Assembly (NCBI RefSeq): GCF_001767395.1
Contig: NZ_CP017014.1
Coordinates: 2,364,501 to 2,428,500, forward strand
DNA: 64,000 nucleotides
Direction of reading: 5' to 3'
Origin: Rhodococcus sp. WMMA185
Lineage (GTDB): Bacteria > Actinomycetota > Actinomycetes > Mycobacteriales > Mycobacteriaceae
Under the pieces are notes generated by a model. The model was not told the origin of the DNA and did not search any database. It was given only the letters and a program-made list of their open reading frames with translations. Positions within the stretch are counted from its first letter, which is position 1. Each line of letters starts with the position of its first letter. Of this stretch, positions 46,414-56,900 are shown in pieces. The position numbers were made by a program, and so were the translations under genes.

Positions 46414-48993
46414 GTGGCCCCACCGAACCTGACGCGCGAACAGGCAGTCGAGCGAGCCGGACTGCTGACCGTCGAAAACTATCTCATCGAACTCGACCTG
46501 ACCGACGGGGCCGGTCGGCCCGGAACCGAGACATTCTCTTCGCGGACCACCATCACATTCGCCGCCGAACCCGGTGCGTCCAGTTTCGTCGACATCGTCG
46601 CGGCCCGGCTGCGTTCGGCAACGCTGAACGGCTCCCCGGTCGACGTTTCCGACTATGACGAGTCCACCGGCATCACACTCGCCGAACTCGCGGAACGCAA
46701 TGAACTCGTGGTCGAGGCGGACTGCGAATACTCACACACGGGTGAGGGGCTACACCGCTTCGTAGACCCCACCGACGGAGCGGTCTATCTGTACTCGCAG
46801 TTCGAAACCGCTGACGCCAAGCGGATGTTCGCCTGCTTCGACCAGCCCGACCTGAAGGCGACGTTCGACGTACGGGTCACCTCTCCGGGCGATTGGAAAG
46901 TGATCTCGAACTCGGCAGCGGTCGACACGGCCGCGACCGAACCCGGCAGGCACATCTTCCGCACCACCCCGAGGATGAGCACCTACCTCGTCGCCCTCGT
47001 CGCGGGCCCATACGCGGAATGGACCGACACCTACTCCGACGAGCACGGCACCATCCCCCTCGGAATCTATTGCCGTGCATCCCTCGGCGAACACATGGAT
47101 GCCGAGCGCCTGTTCACCGAGACCAAGCAGGGCTTCGAGTTCTATCACCGCAACTTCGGCGCGCCCTACGCGTTCGGGAAGTACGACCAACTGTTCGTCC
47201 CGGAATTCAATGCGGGCGCAATGGAGAACGCCGGAGCAGTGACGTTCCTCGAGGACTACGTCTTCCGGTCCAAGGTGACGAGGGCGGCATACGAACGCCG
47301 CGCCGAGACCGTCCTGCACGAGATGGCGCACATGTGGTTCGGCGATCTCGTCACCATGCGCTGGTGGGACGACCTCTGGCTCAACGAGTCCTTCGCGACG
47401 TTCGCCTCAGTCCTGTGCCAGAGCGAGGCCACTGAATACACCGGCGCGTGGACCACGTTCGCCAATGTCGAGAAGTCGTGGGCCTACCGTCAGGATCAGT
47501 TGCCCTCGACGCACCCCGTCGCCGCCGACATCCCCGACCTCGAGGCGGTCGAGGTGAACTTCGATGGCATCACCTACGCCAAGGGTGCGTCCGTCCTCAA
47601 GCAACTCGTGGCGTACGTCGGGCTCGAGCCCTTCCTCTCCGGGCTTCGCGACTATTTCCGCGCGCATGCTTTCGGCAACGCGACATTCGACGATCTGCTC
47701 GGCGCACTCGAAAAATCCTCCGGACGCGACCTGTCGGACTGGGGTGCCCAGTGGCTCAAGACCACAGGCCTCAACATCCTGCGCCCCGATTTCGATGTAG
47801 ACGAGGACGGAAAGTTCACCCGGTTCGCGGTACTGCAGGACGGTGCCGCGCCGGGTTCCGGAGAACGGCGGGTTCACCGTGTCGCGGTCGGCGTGTACAC
47901 CGACCGCGATGGCAAACTCGTTCGCACGAAGCGGGTCGAACTCGACCTCGACGCCGCGGAGAGCACCGACGTAACCGAGCTCGTCGGAGTCGATCGTGGT
48001 CAGCTGATCCTCGTAAACGATGACGACCTGACCTACTGCTCGGTACGACTCGATCCTGAATCTCTTACCACTGCCGTCGAGAGGATCGGCGACATCGCCG
48101 AATCACTTCCCCGCACGATGGTGTGGTCGGCAGCCTGGGAGATGACGCGGCAGGCCGAATTCAGGGCACGCGACTTCGTGGCACTCGTGCAGCGGGGTAT
48201 CAACGCGGAAACCGAGGTGGGTGTGGTCACCCGCCTGCTGATGCAAGCACAGACGGCACTCGCCAGCTACGCGGATCCCGACTGGGCCACCGAGCAGGGC
48301 TGGCCCGACCACGCGAACCGACTTCTCGAACTCGCCAGGGAAGCCGAGGCCGGATCGGACCATCAGTTGGCGTACGTGAACGCGCTGACCGGCGCGCAGT
48401 TATCCGCGTGGCACACCGAGGTACTGCAGGAACTGCTCGACGCTTCGCCCGAGAAGGTCGGGCTGGCGGGACTGGTCGTGGACACCGATCTGCGCTGGCG
48501 CATCGTGGCCGCACTCGCCGGAGCCGGTGAAATCGACGCCGACGGTGTCGAGACTCCATTCATCGACGCCGAAGCCCAACGTGACCCGACCGCTGCCGGC
48601 GCTCGCCTGGCCGCCGCGGCAGCCGCGATCCGGCCACAGGCCGCGGTGAAGGAACAGGCATGGGATCGTGTGGTCGGCGACGATTCCCTACCGAACATCA
48701 CCGCACGCTCGATCGTCGGCGGATTTGCCGGTCATGGGCAGTCCGAAATTCTCGAGCCCTACGTGGCCCGCTACTTTGCCGACATCCCGGCGGTGTGGAA
48801 GAGGCGGTCGAGCGAGGTCGCTCAGACCGTTGTGGTCGGCCTGTACCCGTCGTGGTCGATCAGCGACGAGTCCGTCGGAGCGGCAGACAAGTTCCTGACC
48901 GGTGATCACCCGCCGGCCCTACGCCGGCTCGTCCTCGAAGGACGCGCGGGGATCGTGCGATCGCTCGCTGCGCGAAATTTCGACGCCAGCTGA
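46414..48993 (+). CDS. pepN: Aminopeptidase N
   Basis: A zinc aminopeptidase of the M1 family, 859 residues, removing N-terminal residues from peptides. The substrate motif GAMENAGAVTF and the zinc site HEMAHMWFGDL with the downstream glutamate in NESFATF are all present. The C-terminal ERAP1-like domain completes the family length. I chose GTG 46414, with GAGGAG seven bases upstream and the N-terminus APPNLTREQAVERAGLLTV aligning with the mycobacterial enzyme; an in-frame ATG ten codons earlier is weaker. Gene order matches Rv2467. Confidence 0.97.
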   Translation: MAPPNLTREQAVERAGLLTVENYLIELDLTDGAGRPGTETFSSRTTITFAAEPGASSFVDIVAARLRSATLNGSPVDVSDYDESTGITLAELAERNELVVEADCEYSHTGEGLHRFVDPTDGAVYLYSQFETADAKRMFACFDQPDLKATFDVRVTSPGDWKVISNSAAVDTAATEPGRHIFRTTPRMSTYLVALVAGPYAEWTDTYSDEHGTIPLGIYCRASLGEHMDAERLFTETKQGFEFYHRNFGAPYAFGKYDQLFVPEFNAGAMENAGAVTFLEDYVFRSKVTRAAYERRAETVLHEMAHMWFGDLVTMRWWDDLWLNESFATFASVLCQSEATEYTGAWTTFANVEKSWAYRQDQLPSTHPVAADIPDLEAVEVNFDGITYAKGASVLKQLVAYVGLEPFLSGLRDYFRAHAFGNATFDDLLGALEKSSGRDLSDWGAQWLKTTGLNILRPDFDVDEDGKFTRFAVLQDGAAPGSGERRVHRVAVGVYTDRDGKLVRTKRVELDLDAAESTDVTELVGVDRGQLILVNDDDLTYCSVRLDPESLTTAVERIGDIAESLPRTMVWSAAWEMTRQAEFRARDFVALVQRGINAETEVGVVTRLLMQAQTALASYADPDWATEQGWPDHANRLLELAREAEAGSDHQLAYVNALTGAQLSAWHTEVLQELLDASPEKVGLAGLVVDTDLRWRIVAALAGAGEIDADGVETPFIDAEAQRDPTAAGARLAAAAAAIRPQAAVKEQAWDRVVGDDSLPNITARSIVGGFAGHGQSEILEPYVARYFADIPAVWKRRSSEVAQTVVVGLYPSWSISDESVGAADKFLTGDHPPALRRLVLEGRAGIVRSLAARNFDAS

Positions 48994-49007
48994 TCCGGAG
49001 ACAGAAA

Positions 49008-49048
49008 AATCGCAGGGGAACATGCGGTTCGCTTGTTCCCCTGCGATT
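49008..49048 (-). terminator. Terminator between pepN and the DUF5130 gene
   Basis: AATCGCAGGGGAACA (49008-49022) pairs perfectly with TGTTCCCCTGCGATT (49034-49048) around an 11-nt loop. On the minus strand it is followed by TTTTTCTG. It should end the DUF5130 transcript and probably pepN as well, since the two genes converge. Confidence 0.9.
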
Positions 49049-49066
49049 CGATCGCGAGCTTTCGTG

Positions 49067-49546
49067 CTAGGGCGAGACGATCGCGTTTGCGATCACATTG
49101 ACGGCGCTGACCAGCCCGTCGACAAGTTCGCCCTCCCCGAAGGAAGAGACGGCTGCCGCAGTGCCGAGTTGCGCCACACCATCGGTGACGCGGTCGGCCA
49201 CGGCCCGACCACTGCGGATCTCGATCGTGCGCTGGTTCGGGGAGACCGCGATGAGGACAGATCTCACCGCCTCGGGCGTCGTCGGGAAGATTGCGTCCGC
49301 GCCGGCCGCGGTGTCGTCACCGAGATCGCCGATGTAGATGTTGAACCGCACCTTGGTCCTGCGAGTGCAGTCAGTGAGTGCAACGTCGAGGCGGACGAGA
49401 TCGTCCGTCTCGAACGGTAGATCGTCGACGAACGGTTCGCCGACTCGGTGTACAGCCGAGATGCGACCACTCGCGGTTACCGCGCTGCCGACAGGCAGGT
49501 TTTTTTCGGATACTGCGGGTGCGGAAATAACGTCACCACTTGCCAC
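49067..49546 (-). CDS. DUF5130 family protein
   Basis: A 159-residue protein that resembles the TPM-like DUF5130 family seen beside pepN in mycobacteria (Rv2468c). Segments such as RFNIYIGDLGDDTAA, VLIAVSPNQRTIEIRSGRAVADRV and GLVSAVNVIANAI support the TPM fold. The TPM domain is found in membrane-linked proteins of unknown role. I chose GTG 49546 because GGAGG lies eight bases upstream; a TTG 15 bases earlier would overlap that site. The gene overlaps the 3' end of the upstream ctaJ-like gene by 14 bases. Confidence 0.8.
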   Translation of the reverse strand: MASGDVISAPAVSEKNLPVGSAVTASGRISAVHRVGEPFVDDLPFETDDLVRLDVALTDCTRRTKVRFNIYIGDLGDDTAAGADAIFPTTPEAVRSVLIAVSPNQRTIEIRSGRAVADRVTDGVAQLGTAAAVSSFGEGELVDGLVSAVNVIANAIVSP

Positions 49547-49793
49547 TTGCCGAGCCTCCAATCAGATCTGCCGAGTCAGCCGGAGCCTCGTGGTGTCCGT
49601 CGTGATGACCGTGGGTGGTCACCTCGTCGACGGCGCTCCACAGCACCGGTGCGTGCGTCCATTCCTCGCCGAGGCGGAAGGGGGGCGGCACGGCACCCGA
49701 CGTCCTTTTTCCGACGAACGCCGTCGCCGCGAAGAAGACGGAGATCAACGCCGGAAGTCCTACGAATATCAGCACTGTCTCGAGAATGCTCAC
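49533..49793 (-). CDS. ctaJ: Probable aa3-type cytochrome oxidase subunit CtaJ
   Basis: An 86-residue small membrane protein. Residues about 5-25 (ETVLIFVGLPALISVFFAAT) form one transmembrane helix. The soluble part has FRLGEEWTHAPVLW and a His-rich run (THGHHDGHHE). In Mycobacterium smegmatis the CtaJ subunit of the cytochrome bcc-aa3 supercomplex is encoded next to pepN, and its N-terminus looks alike. The His-rich stretch near the C-terminus is not described in my memory of the family. GTG 49793 has no strong ribosome site. The call is from position and general form. Confidence 0.65.
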   Translation of the reverse strand: MSILETVLIFVGLPALISVFFAATAFVGKRTSGAVPPPFRLGEEWTHAPVLWSAVDEVTTHGHHDGHHEAPADSADLIGGSASGKW

Positions 49794-49893
49794 GAAGCAA
49801 ACGGTAGCCCAGAACCGCGCGAAGGAAAGCGTCAGGGCCGAAGTTTCAGGACGGAACCGGCCGGATCGTCGAGGATGGCCGTGAACGGAACGC

Positions 49894-50565
49894 TCAGGCG
49901 GCGCCTTCACCTAGATATGGCATCCAGGACGGGTGGAGTTCCCTGTTGGTCGCGAGCAGTCGCCAATGTGGACCCGACGGCGGCACCAGGGCGGCCCGGA
50001 GGGTCCACCCGAGCTCGCTGAGCAACTTGTCGGCTTTGCGATGATTGCAGGGCGCACAGCACGCCACGCAGTTTTCCCACGAATGCTCGCCACCGCGACT
50101 GCGCGGTACGACATGGTCGACCGTCTCGGCTTTGCCGCCGCAGTAGCCGCACCGGAACCGGTCGCGGTGCATGAGGGCCGCGCGAGTCATCGGGATGCGC
50201 GCACGATATGGAACGCGGACGTAATTCCTCAGGCGGATCACGGACGGTACCTGAACCGACCACTGCTCCGAGTGAACGACGGGGGCCTGGGGGTCCTCGT
50301 GGACGGTGTCGGCCTTTCCGCAGGTCATCAGGACCACGGCGCGTCTAGCAGGAAGGGCGGTAAGCGGTTCATAGGTGACGTTCAACAGAAGCACCCGGCG
50401 CTTGATCCAGAGTTGAACCGAGCCCCCGCCCTGGAAAGAAGGCCCTGCGCACTGCGCGGAGCCTTCGGTGATCACTTGTAATGCAAACGCCCCTGAAGAC
50501 CCGGCATTGCGGGTATCAGTGGGCACAAGTTGTCGGTGTGCGCGAGCGCTGTGTCGATTCTTCAT
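49894..50565 (-). CDS. HNH endonuclease family protein
   Basis: A 223-residue protein close to Rv2469c. It has an N-terminal domain with RRVLLLNVTYEPLTALPARRAV and a C-terminal HNH nuclease motif: CGYCGGKAETVDHVVPRSRGG, then WENCVACCAPCNHRKAD. The DHV histidine and HRK fit a zinc-bound HNH site. The DNA target is unknown. Actinobacteria keep this protein near glbO and pepN. The ATG has GGAGGT three bases upstream, a short but usable spacing. The gene is divergent from glbO. Confidence 0.9.
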   Translation of the reverse strand: MKNRHSARAHRQLVPTDTRNAGSSGAFALQVITEGSAQCAGPSFQGGGSVQLWIKRRVLLLNVTYEPLTALPARRAVVLMTCGKADTVHEDPQAPVVHSEQWSVQVPSVIRLRNYVRVPYRARIPMTRAALMHRDRFRCGYCGGKAETVDHVVPRSRGGEHSWENCVACCAPCNHRKADKLLSELGWTLRAALVPPSGPHWRLLATNRELHPSWMPYLGEGAA

Positions 50566-50717
50566 GCCACCTCCAGGAGATTGCCACCTAGTGCACCACG
50601 AAAATCCTGCTCGTGCACGTCCATTTCAGACATGAATGGAGGACTCCAGGTGAACGGACGGTGACGAGAGACCGTTCGCGGGGCGGCGTTCACATATCGT
50701 TCACGGTCCAGTGCACA

Positions 50718-51125
50718 ATGGATGGCGACATGACTAATGTGCAACAGACCTTCTACGAGGCAGTCGGCGGAGCCGAAACCTTCCGCAGACTCACCGCGCG
50801 ATTCTACGAAGAAGTCGCCAAGGACGAGATCGTGCGTCCGCTGTACCCGGAGGAGGATCTGGGTCCGGCCGAACGCCGTATGCGGATGTTCCTCGAGCAG
50901 TACTGGGGTGGACCGCACACGTACTCCGACGAGCGTGGCCACCCGCGCCTCCGGATGCGCCACCAGCCGTTCAAGATCGGCCCACTCGAGCGTGACGCGT
51001 GGCTACGCTGCATGCACACGGCCATCGCATCGATCGACTCCGAGACCCTCGACGACGCACACCGCCGCGAACTCATCGAATACATGGACATGGCAGCAGC
51101 GTCCATGGTGAACTCGCCGTTCTGA
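50718..51125 (+). CDS. glbO: Group II truncated haemoglobin
   Basis: A 135-residue group II truncated haemoglobin (HbO). It shows the family features: [23 protein letters not shown] near residue 12, the CD-loop tyrosine in [12 protein letters not shown], the proximal histidine in RMRHQPF, and [16 protein letters not shown]. The Trp at G8 in DAWLRCMH is conserved. The start at 50718 is uncertain, since no clear ribosome site exists; ATG 50730 would give 131 residues. It corresponds to Rv2470. Such proteins handle oxygen and reactive nitrogen. Confidence 0.95.
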   Translation: MDGDMTNVQQTFYEAVGGAETFRRLTARFYEEVAKDEIVRPLYPEEDLGPAERRMRMFLEQYWGGPHTYSDERGHPRLRMRHQPFKIGPLERDAWLRCMHTAIASIDSETLDDAHRRELIEYMDMAAASMVNSPF

Positions 51126-51197
51126 CGGTTCCGCCGCTCGCGCAATCGCACTCGCTCGAGTCGTGGCGCGACCAAACCTTTGGCACGATGGACGGTT

Positions 51198-52796
51198 GTG
51201 AGCACTCCTGCCGAATTGCCCGCCGACGACACACAGTCGGCGCCCTGGTGGTCTGAAGCTGTCTTCTACCAGGTCTATCCGCGCTCGTTCGCCGACGCGA
51301 ACGGTGACGGTATCGGTGACCTGCAAGGAGTGCGAGACAAACTCGGATACCTCGAACTACTCGGTGTCGACGCACTCTGGCTGAGCCCGGTCATGCGTTC
51401 ACCGATGGCCGACCACGGCTACGACGTATCCGATCCCCGCGACATCGATCCACTGTTCGGCGACCTCGCTGCCATGGATGAACTGATCGAGGCCGCCCAC
51501 GACCGTCAGATCAAGGTGACGATGGATTTGGTACCCAACCACACGAGCGTCGAGCACGAGTGGTTCCAAGCCGCGTTGCGAGCATCTCCGGACAGCCCCG
51601 AACGCAATCGATACATCTTCCGCGACGGCCGCGGCGATACAGGCGCGGAGCCGCCCAACAACTGGCCGAGCGTCTTCGGCGGCCCAGCGTGGACACGGAT
51701 CACCGAACCGGACGGAAAACCCGGCCAGTGGTATCTCCATATCTTCGCGAAGGAGCAGCCAGACCTGAACTGGGACAACCCGGAAGTCGCCGACGATCTC
51801 ACGAAGACCCTTCGATTCTGGCTGGACCGGGGAATCGACGGATTCCGCATCGATGTCGCCCACGGGATGGCCAAGCCCGACGGGCTGCCGGACCACGACT
51901 GGTCGTCCAACAAGCTGCTGCAGAACACGGACGACGACCCCCGATTCGACAATCCCGCCGTCCACGACATCCACCGCGGCATCCGCAAGGTTCTCGACGA
52001 ATACCCCGGGACCATGGCCGTGGGTGAGATCTGGGTTCGCGACAACAAGCGCTTCGGCGACTACATCCGCCCCGACGAACTGCATCTCGGGTTCAACTTC
52101 CGACTCGCCGAAGCCGAGTTCTCCGCGGACGCTATCCGGGAGGCCATCGAGAACTCACTCGACGCCGTCGAACAGGTGGGCGGTACCCCGACTTGGACCC
52201 TGTCGAATCACGACGTCGAACGAGAGGTCACCCGATACGACGGTGGGGACATCGGTACGGACCGGGCTCGGGCCATGGCACTGGTCGAGCTTGCGTTGCC
52301 CGGTGCCGTGTTCCTATACAACGGAGCCGAACTCGGTCTGCCGAACGTAGAACTGCCCGACTCCGCCCTGCAGGATCCGGTGTGGGAGAGATCCGGCCAC
52401 ACCGAACGCGGTCGCGACGGCTGCCGCGTGCCGATCCCCTGGGAAGGCACCGAGCCCCCGTTCGGGTTCAGCGCGGGCGATCAGACCTGGCTTCCCATCC
52501 CCCCCGAGTGGGCGTCACTCACGGCCGAGGTGCAACTCGAGGACGTCGACTCGGTGCTCTCCCTCTACCGAGCCGCACTGGAGTTGCGATCGCTGCGTCC
52601 CGAGTTCGCCGGCCCCGGAGTCGACTGGTACGGAAGCCCACCGGATTGTTTCGCGTTTCGCCGGGACGGCGGGCTGATCTGCGCCCTCAACGCGGGCGAC
52701 GTGCCCATCTCTCTGCCTCCCGGTGGGGTGCTGCTGACCAGCACGCCCCTGGTCGACGGTCAACTCCCGCCGAATGCGGCGGCGTGGCTGATCTGA
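51198..52796 (+). CDS. aglA: Alpha-glucosidase, GH13
   Basis: A 532-residue glycoside hydrolase of family 13 that hydrolyses alpha-1,4-linked glucosides such as maltose. Family motifs are ANGDGIGDLQG, DLVPNHTS (region I), FRIDVAHGM (nucleophile Asp), GEIWV (acid-base Glu), and LSNHDVER (third Asp). It corresponds to Rv2471, annotated aglA, next to glbO. I chose GTG 51198; a TTG six codons upstream is less likely, and both have weak ribosome sites. No signal peptide is present. Confidence 0.95.
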   Translation: MSTPAELPADDTQSAPWWSEAVFYQVYPRSFADANGDGIGDLQGVRDKLGYLELLGVDALWLSPVMRSPMADHGYDVSDPRDIDPLFGDLAAMDELIEAAHDRQIKVTMDLVPNHTSVEHEWFQAALRASPDSPERNRYIFRDGRGDTGAEPPNNWPSVFGGPAWTRITEPDGKPGQWYLHIFAKEQPDLNWDNPEVADDLTKTLRFWLDRGIDGFRIDVAHGMAKPDGLPDHDWSSNKLLQNTDDDPRFDNPAVHDIHRGIRKVLDEYPGTMAVGEIWVRDNKRFGDYIRPDELHLGFNFRLAEAEFSADAIREAIENSLDAVEQVGGTPTWTLSNHDVEREVTRYDGGDIGTDRARAMALVELALPGAVFLYNGAELGLPNVELPDSALQDPVWERSGHTERGRDGCRVPIPWEGTEPPFGFSAGDQTWLPIPPEWASLTAEVQLEDVDSVLSLYRAALELRSLRPEFAGPGVDWYGSPPDCFAFRRDGGLICALNAGDVPISLPPGGVLLTSTPLVDGQLPPNAAAWLI

Positions 52797-52829
52797 GCAC
52801 ACCGCGCCGCCCCCGGCTGCCGTCGCCAC

Positions 52830-53519
52830 CTATCGCATCACCGACAGCGGGATAGAGCCGCCGCGGCGGCGATACACCGACCCGAACCGGGCATCCACCC
52901 GCAGCCACGAGGGTGTAGCTCGCACCCGAACCGGTTCGGCGGGATCGACCCGCCCGGGCCCGGCGGGATCTTCGATCGATTCGCCCGAACCCGAGCGGAC
53001 GATGAACCCCATCGCGGCGATGGCGAACACCACCCGCATCGGAACGCCTGCCTTTTGGTTCGCACCCTCTACATGCAGCACTTCTTGGTCGAGTAGCGAA
53101 GCCGGAGGTCCGTGAGTACTGCCGTGCTCTTGGGCCAGCGCCGCCCCACGCTGGGCGAGATCCACCAGAATTTGGGCCGGGATGTCGTCGAGGTGGACGA
53201 ACCCTTCCGCCGGGGGAAGAGCGCCGCGCCAGGCAGAATCCATCGAGAACCCCGGATCGATGTCCGGACTCGTACCGGACTCGAGGGCCGCGAGCAGTTG
53301 ATCGCCCGCCGCGGACGTGTCGTCCGGGGTGATCGTCCCGCCGAAGGTCCTCACCGCGAGTACGTCGAAGCCGGTTTCCGCCCACACTGTCAGCCGACCG
53401 TGGCCACGCTGCCGGAGCCGTACTACTGCCGATTCATCCAATCTGACGACCCGTCTCAGGAAGGTGGCGAGATCGCCGCGCTCCGTGGGATCCGGGATCG
53501 ACAGAACGCGCTCATACAC
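52830..53519 (-). CDS. Conserved hypothetical protein (Rv2474c-like)
   Basis: A 229-residue protein starting MYERVLSIPDPTERGDLATF, without a domain that I recognise. The first half looks globular, with mixed charged and hydrophobic sequence. The stretch around MRVVFAIAAMGFIVRSGSGE is modestly hydrophobic, and the C-terminus is rich in Arg. Position matches Rv2474c, in the same operon after gdh and a thioesterase. It overlaps the thioesterase stop by eight bases, so the two are coupled. Function unknown. Confidence 0.8.
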   Translation of the reverse strand: MYERVLSIPDPTERGDLATFLRRVVRLDESAVVRLRQRGHGRLTVWAETGFDVLAVRTFGGTITPDDTSAAGDQLLAALESGTSPDIDPGFSMDSAWRGALPPAEGFVHLDDIPAQILVDLAQRGAALAQEHGSTHGPPASLLDQEVLHVEGANQKAGVPMRVVFAIAAMGFIVRSGSGESIEDPAGPGRVDPAEPVRVRATPSWLRVDARFGSVYRRRGGSIPLSVMR

Positions 53520-53937
53520 GCTGCCAGCTCTTCAGGTACTCGCTCTCGCTTTCGGTGAGCCTGCGCAACCGCTGGGTGTCGACGTCGAACGCCGCGATCT
53601 GCGTGGAGGCGATGACCGAGGCGGGAACCGAGACGTCGACGCCCTTGGGGCGGACCTCGTAGCAGATCGTGAAGTCGACGGCGCGCACCTTTTCCACCCA
53701 CATCAGCACATCGAGCGGAGAATCGCCGTGGCGAAGTTGACCACGGTACCGCACGTGCAGATCCGCGACGACCGCGCCGTCACGCAAACTGACCGTCGGG
53801 CGATCGTCTTCGAACAACCATGGAATCCGCGCCTCTTCCAGAAGCGTCACCATTCGGGCGTGGTTGATGTGCTGGAATACGTCCATATCCGACCAACGAA
53901 CTTCAACCTCAGCGTGATAGCCCTCGCTCAACCTCAT
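53512..53937 (-). CDS. Hot-dog-fold acyl-CoA thioesterase (Rv2475c-like)
   Basis: A 141-residue 4HBT-type thioesterase. It begins MRLSEGYHAEVEVRWSDMDV, with the catalytic aspartate in WSDMDVFQHINHARMVTLLE, and has VADLHVRYRGQLRHGD. The substrate is unknown, presumably an acyl-CoA. It starts within the gdh stop (ATGA overlap), so the genes are coupled, the same order as Rv2476c-Rv2475c. A second thioesterase of the same class, at 58950-59477, lies upstream of gdh. Confidence 0.9.
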   Translation of the reverse strand: MRLSEGYHAEVEVRWSDMDVFQHINHARMVTLLEEARIPWLFEDDRPTVSLRDGAVVADLHVRYRGQLRHGDSPLDVLMWVEKVRAVDFTICYEVRPKGVDVSVPASVIASTQIAAFDVDTQRLRRLTESESEYLKSWQRV

Positions 53938-56900
53938 ACCTCCGATCGGGTGCCCACACCTCGCACCATGCTCCGTATCTGGCGCGCCGCCACCGAGAGC
54001 GTCGCCAGGTCTAGGGTTCCAGACTCGAAAATCTCGGCGAGGGCGGACCTCGCCCTGCCCAGCCGCGACGCGTTCGTCGACTCCCAGTCGTCGATCTTCT
54101 CCCGCGGGGTCTCATGGGTCTCGCCGCCCCTGAGCACTTCCATCGTGAGCTGGCGCAGCGAACCGTAGAGGTCGTCGCGCAGTGCCAGACGGGCCAGCGA
54201 GTGCCAACGGTCACCCCGCGCGAGGTTGGACACCGCGCTGAGCAGCCAATCGACCCCGAGATGGTCGTCGAGTTCGTAATACAGCTCAGCCACTTCGTCG
54301 ATGTCGCGTTCGGCGATATCTGCGATATCGACGATATCGAGCAAGCTGAAGAGGTCCAACAGCCGGAACACCTCGAACGCGATGCTCTCGGGCGCTCCGC
54401 GCGCGATGAGAGGCCGAGAACGCGCCTCCAGGTCCGTGATCTGATGCCCTTTCACAAGCGCAGGCACATTCGGTGAGAGCGCCCGGACGTCTGCCGAGTA
54501 CCGGGCGATTTCCGCACCGACGGCCAAGGGCTGCGGGCGGTTGTTCAGGAACCACCGCGATGCGCGGTCGAGAACCCGGCTCGCCTCCATCAGCAACTCG
54601 TCCTCGAGGTCGGCCGGCATGTTCGCAGCCCGGATCCTCCCCCACACGGCGGGAAGCGCGAAGATCTCGGTGACCGCAGCGTAGGCACGGATGGCATCGG
54701 TGCTGCTCGCCCCGGCCTCGTCGGCCAGGCGGTACGCGTAGGTGATTCCAGCGTTGTCGATGGTCTCGTTCGCGAGCATGGTGGCGACGATCTGCCTGCG
54801 CAGCGGATGCGCCTTGATAGCCGTCGGGAAACGCTCACGAAGCACGGTCGGAAAGTACCGGGGAAGCCGGGGCGCGAACGTCTCGCTGTCGGGGAGGTCA
54901 GTCGCCAGGAGATCGTCCTTGAGCGCGAGTTTTACATGCGCGATGAGGGTGGCCAGTTCCGGGGAGGTCAGTGCCTGGCCTGCTTGCCTTCTGCGATTCA
55001 TGTCATCGTCGGTGGGCAAACCCTCGAGTTTCCGGTCGAGTCCTCGCTCCGACTCCAAGTGCTCGATCTGGCGTCGATTGACATTGAGCCTGGTCACCGC
55101 GTTGGCACGAGCGACACCGAGGAGATTGTTCTGAGCGAAGTTGTTGGCAAGCACCAAGTCGGCAACCTCGTCGGTCATCGATGCCAGCAGAGGATTGCGT
55201 TCTTCCTCGCTCAATTCGCCGCTGCCGACCACCGAGTCCAGCAAGATCTTGATGTTCACCTCGTGGTCGGAGCAATCGACGCCGGCCGAGTTGTCGATCG
55301 CGTCGGTGTTGATCCGTCCACCGTTCTGGCTGTACTCGATCCGCCCGAGGGGGGTAACTCCCAGGTTGCCGCCTTCACCCACAACCTTGGCCCGCACGTC
55401 GACACCGTCGACGCGCACGGCGTCGTTGCTCTTGTCGCCCACCACCGCATTGGTTTCGGTCGACGCCTTGATGTAGGTACCGATCCCGCCGTTCCACAGA
55501 AGATCCACCGGAGCTTGCAGGATTGCACGAATCAGTTCCGGGGGTGAGAGTTCGGTGATGGTGGTGTCGAGCCCGAGTGCCGCTCTCGCGGCAGCGCTGA
55601 TCGGGACCGCCTTGCGAGTCCGATCCCACACTCCCCCGCCCTCGCTGATGACGCTCTTGTCGTAGTCCGCCCAGGAAGAGCGCGGCAGATCGAACATCCG
55701 AGTGCGTTCCGCGAAGGACCGCTCGGCGTCGGGATCGGGGTCGAGGAAGATGTGCCGGTGGTCGAATGCGGCGACCAGTCGGATATGCCTGCTCAGCAAC
55801 ATGCCGTTGCCGAAGACGTCGCCACTCATGTCGCCGACACCGACCACGGTGAATTCCGTGGTCTGCGTGTCCACACCCATCTCGCGGAAGTGCCGTTTGA
55901 CGCTCTCCCAGGCACCTCGAGCAGTGATCCCCATCTTCTTGTGGTCGTAGCCGGCCGATCCGCCGGACGCGAAGGCGTCGCCCAACCAGAAGTCGTACCG
56001 CTCGGCAACGGAATTGGCAAGATCCGAGAACGTTGCGGTGCCCTTGTCCGCAGCCACGACGAGGTAGCGGTCGTCGCCGTCGCGGCGCACGACCCGATCG
56101 GGTGGCACAACCGCTCCGGTGGCATGGTCGACGTTGTCGGTCAGATCGAGCAGTCCGGAGATGAACATCCGGTAGCAGTCCTGACCCGTCTGAAGTGCTG
56201 CCACTCGGTCTGCGGCCGGATCTCCCGACTCCGGCTTCGTATGCTTGACGACGAAGCCCCCCTTCGCCCCCACCGGGACGATGACCGCGTTCTTCACCGC
56301 CTGCGCTTTGGCCAGACCCAGAATTTCGGTGCGGAAGTCTTCTCGCCGATCGGACCAACGAAGGCCGCCCCGCGCGACGGACCCGAATCGCAGGTGCACA
56401 CCCTCGACTTGGGGTGAGTAAACGAAGATCTCGTACTTCGGCCGGGGTTTCGGCAACTCCGGAATCGCTGTCGGATCGAGCTTGAATGACAGGTACGGAC
56501 GCCGGTCACCCGCTGCGTCCGTGACGAAATAGTTGGTCCGCAGTGTGGATTTGATCAACCCGAACAACCCGCGCAGAATCCGGTCGGCGTCCAAACTGAC
56601 GACCGAGTCGATGTACTTCTTCAGCCGATCGTCGAGTTCGGCTACCCGCTCGGGCGACGGCGTCTCGGGGTCGAACATCGCCTCGAACAACTCGACGAGG
56701 GCGAGCGCCGAGTGGGGGTCGGCCAGTGCAACGCCCTCGATGTGGAACTGGCTGTAAGGAAAACCCGCTTGGCGCAGATACTTTGCGTACGCGCGGAGGA
56801 TCGCTGCCTGACGCCAGTCCATTCCGGCACGCAGTATGAGTTCGTTGAAGCGGTCTGCTTCCGCCCGCCCGAACCACACAGCCGCGAATGCCTCTGTCAC

